Origin: Bradyrhizobium oligotrophicum S58
GTDB lineage: Bacteria; Pseudomonadota; Alphaproteobacteria; Rhizobiales; Xanthobacteraceae
Assembly: GCF_000344805.1 (NCBI RefSeq)
Contig: NC_020453.1
Coordinates: 4,745,001-4,809,000 of the forward strand
DNA: 64,000 nt
Reading direction: 5' to 3'
Shown piece after piece: positions 19,961 to 27,463 of the stretch. Position 1 is the stretch's first letter. Each line of letters starts with the position of its first letter. The translations under genes were made by a program, and so were the position numbers. Under the pieces are notes generated by a model, which saw nothing but the letters and a program-made list of their open reading frames with translations, was not told the origin of the DNA and made no database searches.

Positions 19961-21163
19961 ATGAGTGTTCCCGAAAAGAAACCCGCCGAGCAGCCCGCCG
20001 CCGAGCCCGCGGTGCCGGCGGTTGACGACAGCCAGGTGCCCGCCTCCGCGACCGGCGTGCTGACCATCGATCTCGATGCGCTCGCCGCCAATTGGCGCAA
20101 GCTGGAAAAAACCGCGGTGCCGGCCGAATGCGCCGGGGTCATCAAGGCCGACGCCTATGGCTGCGGCATCCCCCAGGTGGCGCGTACGCTCGCCGCCGCC
20201 GGCTGCAAGACCTTCTTCGTCGCAACGCTCGGCGAGGCCAAGGCCGCCCGCGCCGCTTTGCCCGACACGGCCGCACTCTACGTGCTCGACGGCTTCTTCC
20301 AGAACACCGGCGACGACTACGCCGCGATCAACTGCCGCCCCGTGATCGGCGATCTCAACGAGCTCGCCGAATGGGACATGTTCTGCCGCCGCACCGGCTG
20401 GAAGGGCGGCGCTGCCATTCACGTCGACACCGGCATGAACCGGCTCGGCCTCAGCCCGATCGAGGTTCAGGGCATGATCCCGCGCATCCAGACCGGCGAC
20501 CACGGCATCACCCTGGTGATGAGCCATCTCGCCTCCGCCGAGCAGATCAACAGCCCCTCGAATGCGCGCCAGCTCGCGGCCTTCCGCGAGGTCGCGAGCG
20601 TCTTCACCGGCGTGCCGGCGGCGCTCGCCGCCTCCTCCGGCATCTTCCTCGGCGCCTCGTTCCAATTCGACATGGTCCGCCCCGGCGCCGCGCTCTACGG
20701 CGTCAATCCGACACCCGAGGCCGACAACCCGATGCAGCCGGTCGCCGAGATCAAGGCCCGCATCGTGCAGCTGCGCGACCTCGCGCGCGGCGACACGGTC
20801 GGCTATGGCGGCACCTGGAGCGCGCGCCGGCCGACGAAGATCGCGATCCTCTCCGCCGGCTATGCCGACGGCTATTTCCGCGCCGCCTCTTCCAACGACG
20901 GCACCCGCGGCGCCGACGTCATCATCGCCGGCCAGCGCTGCCCGATCGCCGGGCGCATCTCGATGGACCTGATCGCGGTCGACATCACCGACCTGCCGCC
21001 GAAGGCCGCCCGCCGCGGCCACTTCGCCACTTTGCTCGGCGAAGGCATCACCGTCGACGAGCTGGCACATCATTTCGGCACCATCGGCTATGAAGTCCTG
21101 ACCAATCTGGGACGGCGCTATCACCGGATCTACAAGGGTGGTGCGGCGCCGGCGGAGAGCTGA
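19961..21163 (+). CDS. alr: alanine racemase
   Basis: Alr interconverts L- and D-alanine with pyridoxal phosphate, supplying D-Ala for peptidoglycan. The 400-residue protein has a non-conserved Pro/Glu/Ala-rich extension of about 30 residues before the enzyme starts at GVLTIDLDALAANWRKL. The PLP lysine is in VIKADAYGCG (about residue 63), and the second catalytic base Tyr in VGYGGTWSARRPT (about 283). HVDTGMNRLGL and the C-terminal GRISMDL are also present. The lack of a signal peptide implies a cytoplasmic, biosynthetic enzyme rather than a periplasmic broad-specificity racemase. It lies in series after dnaB and before a repeat-rich gap. Confidence 0.95.
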   Translation: MSVPEKKPAEQPAAEPAVPAVDDSQVPASATGVLTIDLDALAANWRKLEKTAVPAECAGVIKADAYGCGIPQVARTLAAAGCKTFFVATLGEAKAARAALPDTAALYVLDGFFQNTGDDYAAINCRPVIGDLNELAEWDMFCRRTGWKGGAAIHVDTGMNRLGLSPIEVQGMIPRIQTGDHGITLVMSHLASAEQINSPSNARQLAAFREVASVFTGVPAALAASSGIFLGASFQFDMVRPGAALYGVNPTPEADNPMQPVAEIKARIVQLRDLARGDTVGYGGTWSARRPTKIAILSAGYADGYFRAASSNDGTRGADVIIAGQRCPIAGRISMDLIAVDITDLPPKAARRGHFATLLGEGITVDELAHHFGTIGYEVLTNLGRRYHRIYKGGAAPAES

Positions 21164-21215
21164 TCGTCTGCAGCGGCAACCAATCGCGGTGTTACTCGCG
21201 CTGCTGCCTCCTCGA

Positions 21216-21291
21216 CGTCATTGCGAGCGCAGCGAAGCAACCCAGGGTGGTGTGCGGGACTCTGGATTGCTTCGCTGCGCTCGCAATGACG
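21216..21291. repeat. REP-like palindrome, family A (GTCATTGCGAG type)
   Basis: Two arms, starting CGTCATTGCGAGCG and ending CGCTCGCAATGACG, can form a stem of about 28 base pairs around a short spacer (GGTGGTGTGCGGGACTC). A near-identical copy, including the spacer, occurs in inverse orientation at 22632-22707, and a variant at 27881-27962. This is a dispersed intergenic repeat type I know from Bradyrhizobium-group genomes. Confidence 0.85.
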
Positions 21292-21333
21292 GGTGGAAAG
21301 ATATCGGCACATAATTGCGAAGAACCCCGCTGC

Positions 21334-21418
21334 CGTAGCCCGGATGAGCGTAGCGACATCCGGGGTCCCAGGCGCCGTCTCGGAGAACCCGGATATTGCT
21401 GCGCTCATCCGGGCTACG
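21334..21418. repeat. REP-like palindrome, family B (GTAGCCCGGATGAGCG type)
   Basis: Arms CGTAGCCCGGATGAGCG and CGCTCATCCGGGCTACG bracket a smaller internal pair built on CATCCGGG/CCCGGATAT. Other copies are at 22751-22867, 23629-23750 (part), 32614-32677 and 55754-55838. All lie outside conserved genes. Confidence 0.85.
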
Positions 21419-21523
21419 ATCGGCGCTGCGCTCGCAATCACGGTGTCCGCACATGCGCCCTCGTTCTCGCGGCTTGAATCGCCCGAGGCTTGCATCTCGA
21501 TTTCACCCTCTTCGACAACGAGG

Positions 21524-21627
21524 GCGCAGGGAATGCCGGGTGCTGGCCGCAACCCATGGCCCGCCTGCGAAAAAAATGCAGGCGGCAGGAACCACAGGTC
21601 CAGCCGGTCAACCGGCATTCCCTGCGC
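21524..21627. ncRNA. structured dispersed repeat, candidate non-coding RNA
   Basis: A perfect 16-bp outer stem (GCGCAGGGAATGCCGG at 21524-21539 with its complement at 21612-21627) encloses a second perfect hairpin. That inner hairpin is CCGCCTGC, a GAAAAAAAT loop, then GCAGGCGG (21561-21585). Its A-rich loop is conspicuous in such GC-rich DNA. Translating the reverse strand gives a phrase containing LDLWFLPPAFF, which I remember as a frequently mis-annotated hypothetical protein in Bradyrhizobium-type genomes; that fits a multicopy repeat rather than a gene. Whether it is transcribed is unknown. Confidence 0.5.
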
Positions 21628-21690
21628 GATGGCCTTACGTCTTATGCGTACTCTCCCCGGGGATCGGCTGTCTTGCCCCCGTGACCGGCG

Positions 21691-21998
21691 GTCATCATCA
21701 CCACCGGCGTAGCATCAGCGTCGAGATGCCAGGACCATACGTTTTCGACGTGCGCCCCGAGCCGTTCGTCCGCACGACATCAAGCCATGCTGCGACCCGA
21801 AGCACCCACCGCATCCCACCCCGCGTGTCATGACGATCGCGATACGCCCCTCGTGCCGAGGCGGGACGGAGGGAGAGAACCACATTTTTCGGAAAAACGA
21901 AAGATGATTATTTTTCGCGGGGAGACTGGACAGGGTGAGTCGCGTTGAGATGACTGACGAATTCCGCGTTTCGGCGCGCCCGTTGGGCTACGCGCTGG
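21691..21998. other. 308-bp intergenic stretch, nothing recognised
   Basis: Between the structured repeat and the first mini membrane gene no coding frame, tRNA or known repeat was found. An A/T-rich patch with ATTTTTCGGAAAAA lies at about 21882-21896. Confidence 0.4.
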
Positions 21999-22202
21999 CT
22001 ACGGTGCCTGGTCATGACGGATGTCGTTGGCGCGCTTCATCTCTCGCGCCAGATCGTCAACGACCTGCGCCAGGGAGCGGCCATCGCCGGCCGTGAGCGA
22101 CTTTCGTATCTGCCGTGAGCTCCACAGAATCGCAGCAATGAACATGATGAAGGGAAGCCAGGAGACAATCAGGCTTATATACCATGGCACATCATTGGTC
22201 AT
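21999..22202 (-). CDS. small single-helix membrane protein, tandem paralogue 1
   Basis: A 67-residue protein beginning MTNDVPWYISLIVSWLPFIM, so the first 25 residues contain one hydrophobic helix. A polar helical tail follows (RQIRKSLTAGDGRSLAQVV, then DDLAREMKRAND). GGAAGG lies before the ATG. The neighbouring gene at 22267 encodes a clear paralogue with the same architecture and the shared DVPWY, SLTA-DG-SLAQ and EMKRAND blocks. Preservation of protein pattern across the duplication shows these are real genes. Function unknown; the amphipathic tail suggests a cytoplasmic partner-binding segment on a membrane anchor. Confidence 0.7.
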   Translation of the reverse strand: MTNDVPWYISLIVSWLPFIMFIAAILWSSRQIRKSLTAGDGRSLAQVVDDLAREMKRANDIRHDQAP

Positions 22203-22266
22203 ACCCGAATCCTTCCCTACAATGTCTTTGATACGGCCGCCTGATTCAGATCAGCCGCGCGACCGG

Positions 22267-22458
22267 CTACGATCCTCTATCATTCGCGCGCTTCATCTCA
22301 TCCGCCAGATCGCCGACGAGCTGCGCCAGCGAGAGACCATCGCGGGCTGTCAGAGACCTCTGAATCCAACGGGTGCTCCATACAACGGCTGAGATGAACA
22401 TGATCAACGGCAACCAGGCTATGATAAGACTTACGTACCAAGGCACATCGTCATTCAC
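22267..22458 (-). CDS. small single-helix membrane protein, tandem paralogue 2
   Basis: A 63-residue protein starting at a GTG (VNDDVPWYVSLIIAWLPLIM) with GGAGG seven bases upstream. The open frame runs 19 codons further but that part has no counterpart in the paralogue at 21999. It shares the helix, SLTARDGLSLAQLV and DLADEMKRAND with its neighbour. It lies 64 bases upstream of it on the same strand, so the two probably form a small operon. No family name is known to me. Confidence 0.7.
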   Translation of the reverse strand: MNDDVPWYVSLIIAWLPLIMFISAVVWSTRWIQRSLTARDGLSLAQLVGDLADEMKRANDRGS

Positions 22459-22631
22459 ACCCAACCTCCACGCATGGTCTCCGCCTCGGCGGACCGGATC
22501 AAGGTTATGATCCAATCATTAAAAAGTAGGCTGGCCGACAACGACAATCTGCACAATGAGCACGCGCAGCTGGGATGTTATACTTTCGGGGAGAGCAAGC
22601 GCCACCTAAGGAGAAACAACCGCCTCCACGA

Positions 22632-22707
22632 CGTCATTGCGAGCGAAGCGAAGCAATCCAGAGTCCCGCACACCACCCTGGATTGCTTCGCTTCGCTCGC
22701 AATGACG
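22632..22707. repeat. REP-like palindrome, family A, inverse copy
   Basis: Reverse-complement copy of the element at 21216-21291. Arms and the internal spacer (GAGTCCCGCACACCACC) are both conserved, so the whole 76-bp unit, not just the palindrome, has been copied. Confidence 0.85.
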
Positions 22708-22750
22708 GATTGATGGATATCGGCATACAGTTGCAAAAGCGCCCGCTGCC

Positions 22751-22867
22751 GCAGCCCGGATGAGCGACTTGTCCGCCGAAGCCCAACGGGCGAAGGCGGA
22801 AGCGACACCCGGGATCGCACGCGGCGTCTCGGAGACCCCGGATATCGCTGCGCTCATCCGAGCTACG
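22751..22867. repeat. REP-like palindrome, family B, extended variant
   Basis: Family B arms (GCAGCCCGGATGAGCG and CGCTCATCCGAGCTACG) with a longer insert. The left part (22760-22807) is one arm of a perfect 48-bp inverted repeat whose partner is at 23702-23749. An in-frame ATG inside this repeat could extend the following gene, but that stretch is repeat DNA rather than conserved coding sequence. Confidence 0.8.
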
Positions 22868-22903
22868 ACCTACGAGATCGGGCCCGATCGAAAGCCGCAC
22901 GCC

Positions 22904-23584
22904 GAAATGGCTGCAACCGATCCGATCACGAAGGAAGAGTTTGAAGCAATCGTCGAGCAGATGCTGGTGGCTAACTCCAACGAAAACGGCAATGACGACA
23001 ATAGGAAATTCAATCCCCCTCCACGCTGCAATGGCAGCCATCGGATCGATGAGCCAATTGCGGGTCTGGAAGATACTGACCTTCGGAGCTGGGAAATGAG
23101 TGAAACGTATAAGACACTCACTGACGCGAACGGCCGGTATTTCGATTGGCTCGAGGAACTCTGGGCGATGGAAGCTGAACGGAGTGCGAGAGACGGAGAT
23201 ACCCAGGAGTCGCTCATGCAACCCGTGTCGGAGTTGCAGTTGCCCAGACTCAGCTTCCTCGTCGCGTGCCTGGAAGCGATCAGGGGGAATCCTGATCTGA
23301 TGAGCAAGATCGCCGACATGGCACGGCTTCATCCGACGCCCGATCAACTGCCGCAAGACGAGTCGTACGAGTTAGCTCATCTCGTTCGGATGTTCTTGAC
23401 CTGGTTTGAGCTCAAGAGATCGGGGCAGACCCGCTACACGCCGTCGCCTATGAACCCCACGGCTTCGGGCGCTCTCTACGGGATTCTGTACGATCAAGAG
23501 CGGGGACACCTGCGGTGCTCAGACGCCGAAGCGATCCGGCAGGAAGTTCTTCCCGGCTTGTTCGTCGACGATTTGAGCAGGTAG
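22904..23584 (+). CDS. orphan hypothetical protein flanked by inverted repeats
   Basis: A 226-residue soluble, acidic protein starting MAATDPITKEEFEAIVEQML. The frame can be read from 22760, but the first 48 codons there are translated REP repeat, so I prefer the start at 22904. The sequence is helical and Trp/Glu-rich (YFDWLEELWAMEAERSA, then ELQLPRLSFLVACLEAI), with no signal peptide, membrane segment or motif I recognise. Codon use looks less GC-rich than in neighbouring core genes (not computed). The gene is bracketed by a perfect 48-bp inverted repeat and several REP elements, so it may have been acquired or moved with them. Confidence 0.6.
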   Translation, partial: EMAATDPITKEEFEAIVEQMLVANSNENGNDDNRKFNPPPRCNGSHRIDEPIAGLEDTDLRSWEMSETYKTLTDANGRYFDWLEELWAMEAERSARDGDTQESLMQPVSELQLPRLSFLVACLEAIRGNPDLMSKIADMARLHPTPDQLPQDESYELAHLVRMFLTWFELKRSGQTRYTPSPMNPTASGALYGILYDQERGHLRCSDAEAIRQEVLPGLFVDDLSR

Positions 23585-23628
23585 CACGAGTTGTCGCTCC
23601 GCGGCAGCCGTGAGCGGCGACCAGCAAG

Positions 23629-23750
23629 CGTAGCCCGGACGAGCGCAGCGACATCCGGGGTCTCAAGACCATCGGAAATTTGCGGCGCGAGCGGCCCCGC
23701 ATGTCGCTTCCGCCTTCGCCCGTTGGGCTTCGGCGGACAAGTCGCTCATG
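23629..23750. repeat. REP-like element, family B, with 48-bp inverted-repeat arm
   Basis: Begins CGTAGCCCGGACGAGCG and continues to the second arm (23702-23749) of the 48-bp perfect inverted repeat whose partner lies at 22760-22807, 894 bases away. The two arms enclose the orphan gene 22904-23584. Confidence 0.8.
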
Positions 23751-23863
23751 AAGGCGACAGGCGGCGTTCCCACTCGCGAGGGTTCGTCTTCAACGAGTGA
23801 GTGGGCCGGCCGGGGTGCCACTCCCGCTGAACGTCACCCGGATGAGCGCGACGATCCCCGCTT

Positions 23864-24097
23864 CTATTCCTTCTTCGCGGCGTCCAGCACCTTCTTGCAC
23901 GCGTCCACGAGCTGGGCATAGTTCCGCATCAGGCAGGCGATGATGCGGCCGCCGCCGGGCAGCGTGTCGCTGCAGAACTTTGCGTAATCGGCCTGGCAGG
24001 CGGCGCGCTGCTCGTCGGTCGGCAGCTGCTGCGCACGCGCGGCATCGGCGACACCCAGTGACAGCGTGAACAAAATGGCCATTGCGAGCTTTGACAT
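23864..24097 (-). CDS. small exported four-cysteine protein
   Basis: A 77-residue protein with a signal peptide (MSKLAMAILFTLSLGVADA, cleaving near ARAQ). The mature part of about 55 residues has four cysteines in RAACQADYAKFCSD, IIACLMRNYAQ and LVDACKKVLD. This spacing resembles the Cys-rich repeat seen in small periplasmic rhizobial proteins and suggests two disulfides. Probably periplasmic; function unknown. It is divergent from xth, with 27 bases between the starts. Confidence 0.75.
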   Translation of the reverse strand: MSKLAMAILFTLSLGVADAARAQQLPTDEQRAACQADYAKFCSDTLPGGGRIIACLMRNYAQLVDACKKVLDAAKKE

Positions 24098-24124
24098 CAG
24101 GCCTTCCCTCGATTGCCCGGCATC

Positions 24125-24895
24125 ATGAAGATCGCGACCTTCAACATCAACAACGTCCGGCGGCGGCTCCCCAACCTGCTGCGCTGGCTGCGCGCGGCCA
24201 GGCCCGACATCGTCTGCCTGCAGGAGCTGAAATGCCCGCACGCCGACTTCCCGGCGGACGAGATCGCAAAGGCCGGCTATGGCGCAGTGTGGCAGGGGCA
24301 GAAGACCTGGAACGGCGTCGCGATCCTTGCGCGCAAGGCCGAGCCGGTGTTGACGCGCACCGCCTTGCCTGGGGATCCACGGGATCACGACGCCCGCTAC
24401 ATCGAGGCCGCGGTGCGCGGCATCGTCGTCGGCTGTCTCTATCTGCCGAACGGCAATCCGCAGCCGGGGCCGAAGTTCGACCACAAGCTCGCCTGGTTCA
24501 AGCGGCTGCACAAGCACGCGGCCAAGTTCATCAAGGATGATCTGCCGGTCGTGCTCGCGGGCGACTACAACGTGGCGCCGACGCCACTGGACATCTACCC
24601 GACGAAGTCATGGGACAAGGACGCGCTGATCCAACCGAAGAGCCGCGCCGCCTTCAAGGCGCTGGTCGATCAAGGCTGGTGCGATGCGATCCGCAGCCTG
24701 CATCCGGATCAGCCGATGTTCACGTTCTGGGACTACAAGCGCAACCGCTGGCCGCGCGATGCCGGCTTGCGGCTCGATCATCTGCTGCTGAGCCCGCAAC
24801 TCGCGCCGCGACTGAAGAAGGCCGGCGTCGATCGCGCCATGCGCGGCGAGGACGGCGCCAGCGATCACGCGCCCGCCTGGATCGTGCTGAAATGA
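24125..24895 (+). CDS. xth: exodeoxyribonuclease III / AP endonuclease
   Basis: An Xth-type DNA repair nuclease that cuts at abasic sites and removes 3' blocking groups, using a divalent metal. MKIATFNINNVRRRL is the standard start and gives 256 residues; four extra upstream codons are possible. Catalytic blocks are intact: CLQELKCPHADFP (metal-binding Glu), LAGDYNVAPTPLDIY (Asp/Asn), LRLDHLLLSP and the terminal SDHAPAWIVL (Asp-His pair). Cytoplasmic. It stands alone, divergent from the small cysteine protein. Confidence 0.95.
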   Translation: MKIATFNINNVRRRLPNLLRWLRAARPDIVCLQELKCPHADFPADEIAKAGYGAVWQGQKTWNGVAILARKAEPVLTRTALPGDPRDHDARYIEAAVRGIVVGCLYLPNGNPQPGPKFDHKLAWFKRLHKHAAKFIKDDLPVVLAGDYNVAPTPLDIYPTKSWDKDALIQPKSRAAFKALVDQGWCDAIRSLHPDQPMFTFWDYKRNRWPRDAGLRLDHLLLSPQLAPRLKKAGVDRAMRGEDGASDHAPAWIVLK

Positions 24896-24955
24896 GGTCC
24901 AGGCCGATTGCCAATCGATCAAACGAAATCAAATCACGCGAGCATGACGATCTCG

Positions 24956-25480
24956 TCAGCCGCGATCCGGCCAGATCTGCTCCAGCGTGGTCGAGCGCTC
25001 CGGCAGCCCCTCGGTCAGCATGGCCGTGCCGCCGCAGACCGGCAGATGCACCACGAGGCTCGCCGCATCGGGGACATCAGGCCGCGGCGTCACGTTCCAC
25101 AGCATGATCTCCTGGCGCGTCCGCCGGATCTCCTTGAACTCGTAGCTGAAGGTCTCCGAGCCGCGCGGATATTCGCGCCAGACATTGCCTTCCTTGCGGA
25201 AGCTGCTCTGCGTGCCGCCGAAGCGATCGGCGTAGGACAAACAGGCGGGCAGGTTCAGCGTGTCGAGCACGGCCGCGCCGATGTTCGACGCGGCGGGGAT
25301 GACGCTGTTCACCGCGCCGATCGCCGCGAACACCGTCGTCAGCGCGCCGGCCGCCATCGCGAGCCAGCCGGTCTTGGATACGCCCGGCTTCGCGCCGATG
25401 GCCTCGTTGGCAAGAACCTTGGATGCAAGAACCTTAGATGCAAGAACCTTGGACGACGACGTCAGATGTAGCTGGGCCAT
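24956..25480 (-). CDS. hypothetical protein with N-terminal five-residue repeats and one membrane helix
   Basis: A 174-residue protein of unknown function. The N-terminus contains a short tandem repeat of KVLAS (three copies, encoded by a 15-base DNA repeat at about 25414-25460). A hydrophobic helix (WLAMAAGALTTVFAAIGAVNSVI, about residues 39-61) follows. The presumably extracytoplasmic domain has two cysteines and aromatic-rich text (FRKEGNVWREY, then FSYEFKEIRRTRQE). No family recognised. The 15-base repeat is a likely site of copy-number change that would lengthen or shorten the tail without changing frame. Confidence 0.65.
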   Translation of the reverse strand: MAQLHLTSSSKVLASKVLASKVLANEAIGAKPGVSKTGWLAMAAGALTTVFAAIGAVNSVIPAASNIGAAVLDTLNLPACLSYADRFGGTQSSFRKEGNVWREYPRGSETFSYEFKEIRRTRQEIMLWNVTPRPDVPDAASLVVHLPVCGGTAMLTEGLPERSTTLEQIWPDRG

Positions 25481-25646
25481 GACTGCGTTCTCCGATGTTT
25501 CCGCAGGGGATTGCTGACCAACCGGGTCCGTTCATCGGAGATTAATCTTGCAGGTCCAGCCCGCCGCGAATGTGAGGCGGATCACAACCAGGAATTTTCA
25601 TCCGTCGCCACCACACGGCCAACTAACGGTCAGCGATGCTGCCCTG

Positions 25647-26372
25647 TCAGTCCCTCCCCGCATCCATGATCGCCTGCGCGAGCCGCACCGGATCGGAGAA
25701 GCAGAGCTCGTGACTGCCGGGCACCTGGACCAGCCGGAACAGGCCAAGCTTGCTCGACAGCCGCGGATGCCACGGCAGGCTGTGCGGCAGCGCCGTGTCC
25801 TCGGTGCAGTTGATGTAGGATTTTGCGATGGTCATCTCGGCCGGATTGGTGCCCAGCTTGATCGCATCCGTGAAGGTCTTGTTCGGGTGCGGATTGAGCA
25901 GCTCATAGCTGCGCGTCGCGGTGGCGAGATCGGCATCGTTGATGAAGACCTCGCGCCAGATCGGAAATGGCAGCACCACCGAGCCGTCGCCGCGCTCGGC
26001 GCTGACCGCGTCGAACAGCGCGACGTAGTGCGGCGGCACCATGTCGTTCAGGCACTCGCCGTCGTTGGGCACGAACGCATTCCAGTAGATCAGCCTGCGG
26101 ATGCGGGCCGGGATACGATCGGCGACACCGGTGATGACCATGCCGCCATAGGAGTGCCCCATCAGCACGGCGTCGGTGATGTCGTGCTCGGTGAAGTAGT
26201 CGCAGATCGACTGGATGGCCTCGGCGAGGCCGGTGGTCTTGACATCGCCGGGCCGGTTGCCGCGGATGGTCGGCAGATGCACGATGTGCCCCGCCGCGCG
26301 GATGGGCGCCGCGACCGGCTCGAGCTCGGCGCCGGTGTGCCAGGCGCCGTGGACCAGGACGTAGGTTGACAT
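25647..26372 (-). CDS. alpha/beta-hydrolase
   Basis: A 240-residue alpha/beta-hydrolase starting MSTYVLVHGAWHTG, where the VHGAWH oxyanion block is typical of the hydroxynitrile-lyase/methylesterase-like (Abhydrolase_6) branch. The nucleophile Ser is in MGHSYGGMVITG (about residues 71-82). A late Asp and the His in QVPGSHELCFSDP (about residue 222) complete the triad. Predicted cytoplasmic esterase; substrate unknown. It is divergent from an AraC-type regulator that starts 105 bases away, and the gap holds a TTGCAC-11-GTGCAA inverted repeat, so it is probably that regulator's target. Confidence 0.9.
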   Translation of the reverse strand: MSTYVLVHGAWHTGAELEPVAAPIRAAGHIVHLPTIRGNRPGDVKTTGLAEAIQSICDYFTEHDITDAVLMGHSYGGMVITGVADRIPARIRRLIYWNAFVPNDGECLNDMVPPHYVALFDAVSAERGDGSVVLPFPIWREVFINDADLATATRSYELLNPHPNKTFTDAIKLGTNPAEMTIAKSYINCTEDTALPHSLPWHPRLSSKLGLFRLVQVPGSHELCFSDPVRLAQAIMDAGRD

Positions 26373-26379
26373 GATGGAG

Positions 26380-26411
26380 TTCCTTTGCACTGTTGATGGC
26401 GGTGCAAGGAA
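26380..26411. promoter_or_regulatory. candidate AraC operator between divergent genes
   Basis: TTCCTTTGCAC, eleven bases, then GTGCAAGGAA form an imperfect inverted repeat with the core TTGCAC-N11-GTGCAA. It overlaps the ribosome binding region of the alpha/beta-hydrolase and lies about 65 bases before the AraC-type gene. This is where a regulator could control both. Confidence 0.45.
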
Positions 26412-26476
26412 TGATGGCCGGACGGCGCCCGCCGCGCTTGGCTGCAACTGAACCCAATTGGTCTCGGAGTGAACCG

Positions 26477-27463
26477 ATGCCGGGCGCGGAGCCGGAACGC
26501 CTGCGAAGCTGGAATACGGCGGCGGTGCGTCCGGCCGAGCAGTTCTCGTACTACCGCGAGGCGATCTGCCAGGCCTTCATGAATCTCACGCCGGAGCCGG
26601 CGCGCGGCATCGGATTTCCGGCCGACGTGCAGAGCGTCGGCGTCGGTGGCGGCGTGATCAACCGCGTCACCTTTCCCGAGCACATCGTGCGCCGCTCGTG
26701 TGCCGATATCGCGGCGTCGAGCCAGCGCTGCTTCTACCTCAATCTCAAGCTCGCCGGCCGCTGCACCATCCTGCAGGACGACCACGAGGTCAGCCTGTCG
26801 TCCGGGCAGGTCGGCATCTTCGACAGCGACCGCACCTTCAGGCTGCAGCATGACCGCGGACCCGCGCTCGGTGTGATCTCGTTCCGGGTGCCGGCGGAGG
26901 CGCTGCTCAGCCGCCTGCCCGCCATTGCGAACGTCGCGCCGGCCCGCGTCTCCGATGATCCCACCGTGGGATCGCTGATCGTCGAGACCGCGCGGTCGCT
27001 CAACGCAAACGCGTTGCGCCTGTCGGCTGATGATGCGACCGCCTTGTTCGGCGTGCTGCTCGATCTGGTCGCGCTGAGCCTGTCGGGCAGCCACGGCAAG
27101 GAGACGCGGGCCGCCGCCTCCTTTGCCGATGCCACCGCGCTGGCGCTGCGCCGCGCCATCCACGAGCGGCTGCGTGAGCCTGGCCTGACGGTCGCGACCA
27201 TCGCATCCACGGTCGGGATCAGCGAGCGCTACGTGCACAAGCTGCTGGCCCGTGCCGGCACCAGTTTTTCCGAGCTGGTCATGGAGCGACGGCTCGACGG
27301 CGTCGCGCGCGATCTGCGCGATCCCGGCTCGGCCGGCCGCGACATCGGCGCCATCGCCTTCGACTGGGGCTTCTCGGATCTGTCGCACTTCTCCCGCCGC
27401 TTCAAGCAGCGCTTCGGCATGCGCCCGCGCGACTGGCGGGCGGCCGGGACCGGCTCAGACTGA
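26477..27463 (+). CDS. AraC-family transcriptional regulator
   Basis: A 328-residue cytoplasmic regulator with an N-terminal AraC_binding_2-type domain and a C-terminal AraC double helix-turn-helix. The C-terminal block is clear: LTVATIASTVGISERYVHKL (first HTH), SFSELVMERRLDGVARDL, then IGAIAFDWGFSDLSHFSRRFKQRFG (the classic second HTH, split by its consensus) and MRPRDWR. The start at MPGAEPERLRS is preferred; upstream codons overlap the intergenic operator. Its divergent neighbour, an alpha/beta-hydrolase, is the likely target. It converges on the next small gene, overlapping it by nine bases. Confidence 0.92.
   Translation: MPGAEPERLRSWNTAAVRPAEQFSYYREAICQAFMNLTPEPARGIGFPADVQSVGVGGGVINRVTFPEHIVRRSCADIAASSQRCFYLNLKLAGRCTILQDDHEVSLSSGQVGIFDSDRTFRLQHDRGPALGVISFRVPAEALLSRLPAIANVAPARVSDDPTVGSLIVETARSLNANALRLSADDATALFGVLLDLVALSLSGSHGKETRAAASFADATALALRRAIHERLREPGLTVATIASTVGISERYVHKLLARAGTSFSELVMERRLDGVARDLRDPGSAGRDIGAIAFDWGFSDLSHFSRRFKQRFGMRPRDWRAAGTGSD

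Noticed and set aside
21130..21618. 162-codon minus-strand frame with LDLWFLPPAFF
   Set aside because: It runs through REP elements and the structured repeat; the phrase is a recurrent spurious translation of a dispersed repeat, not a gene.
21216..23750. Repeat cluster considered as a CRISPR array
   Set aside because: The units are long palindromes of different families with irregular spacing, no uniform spacers and no cas genes.
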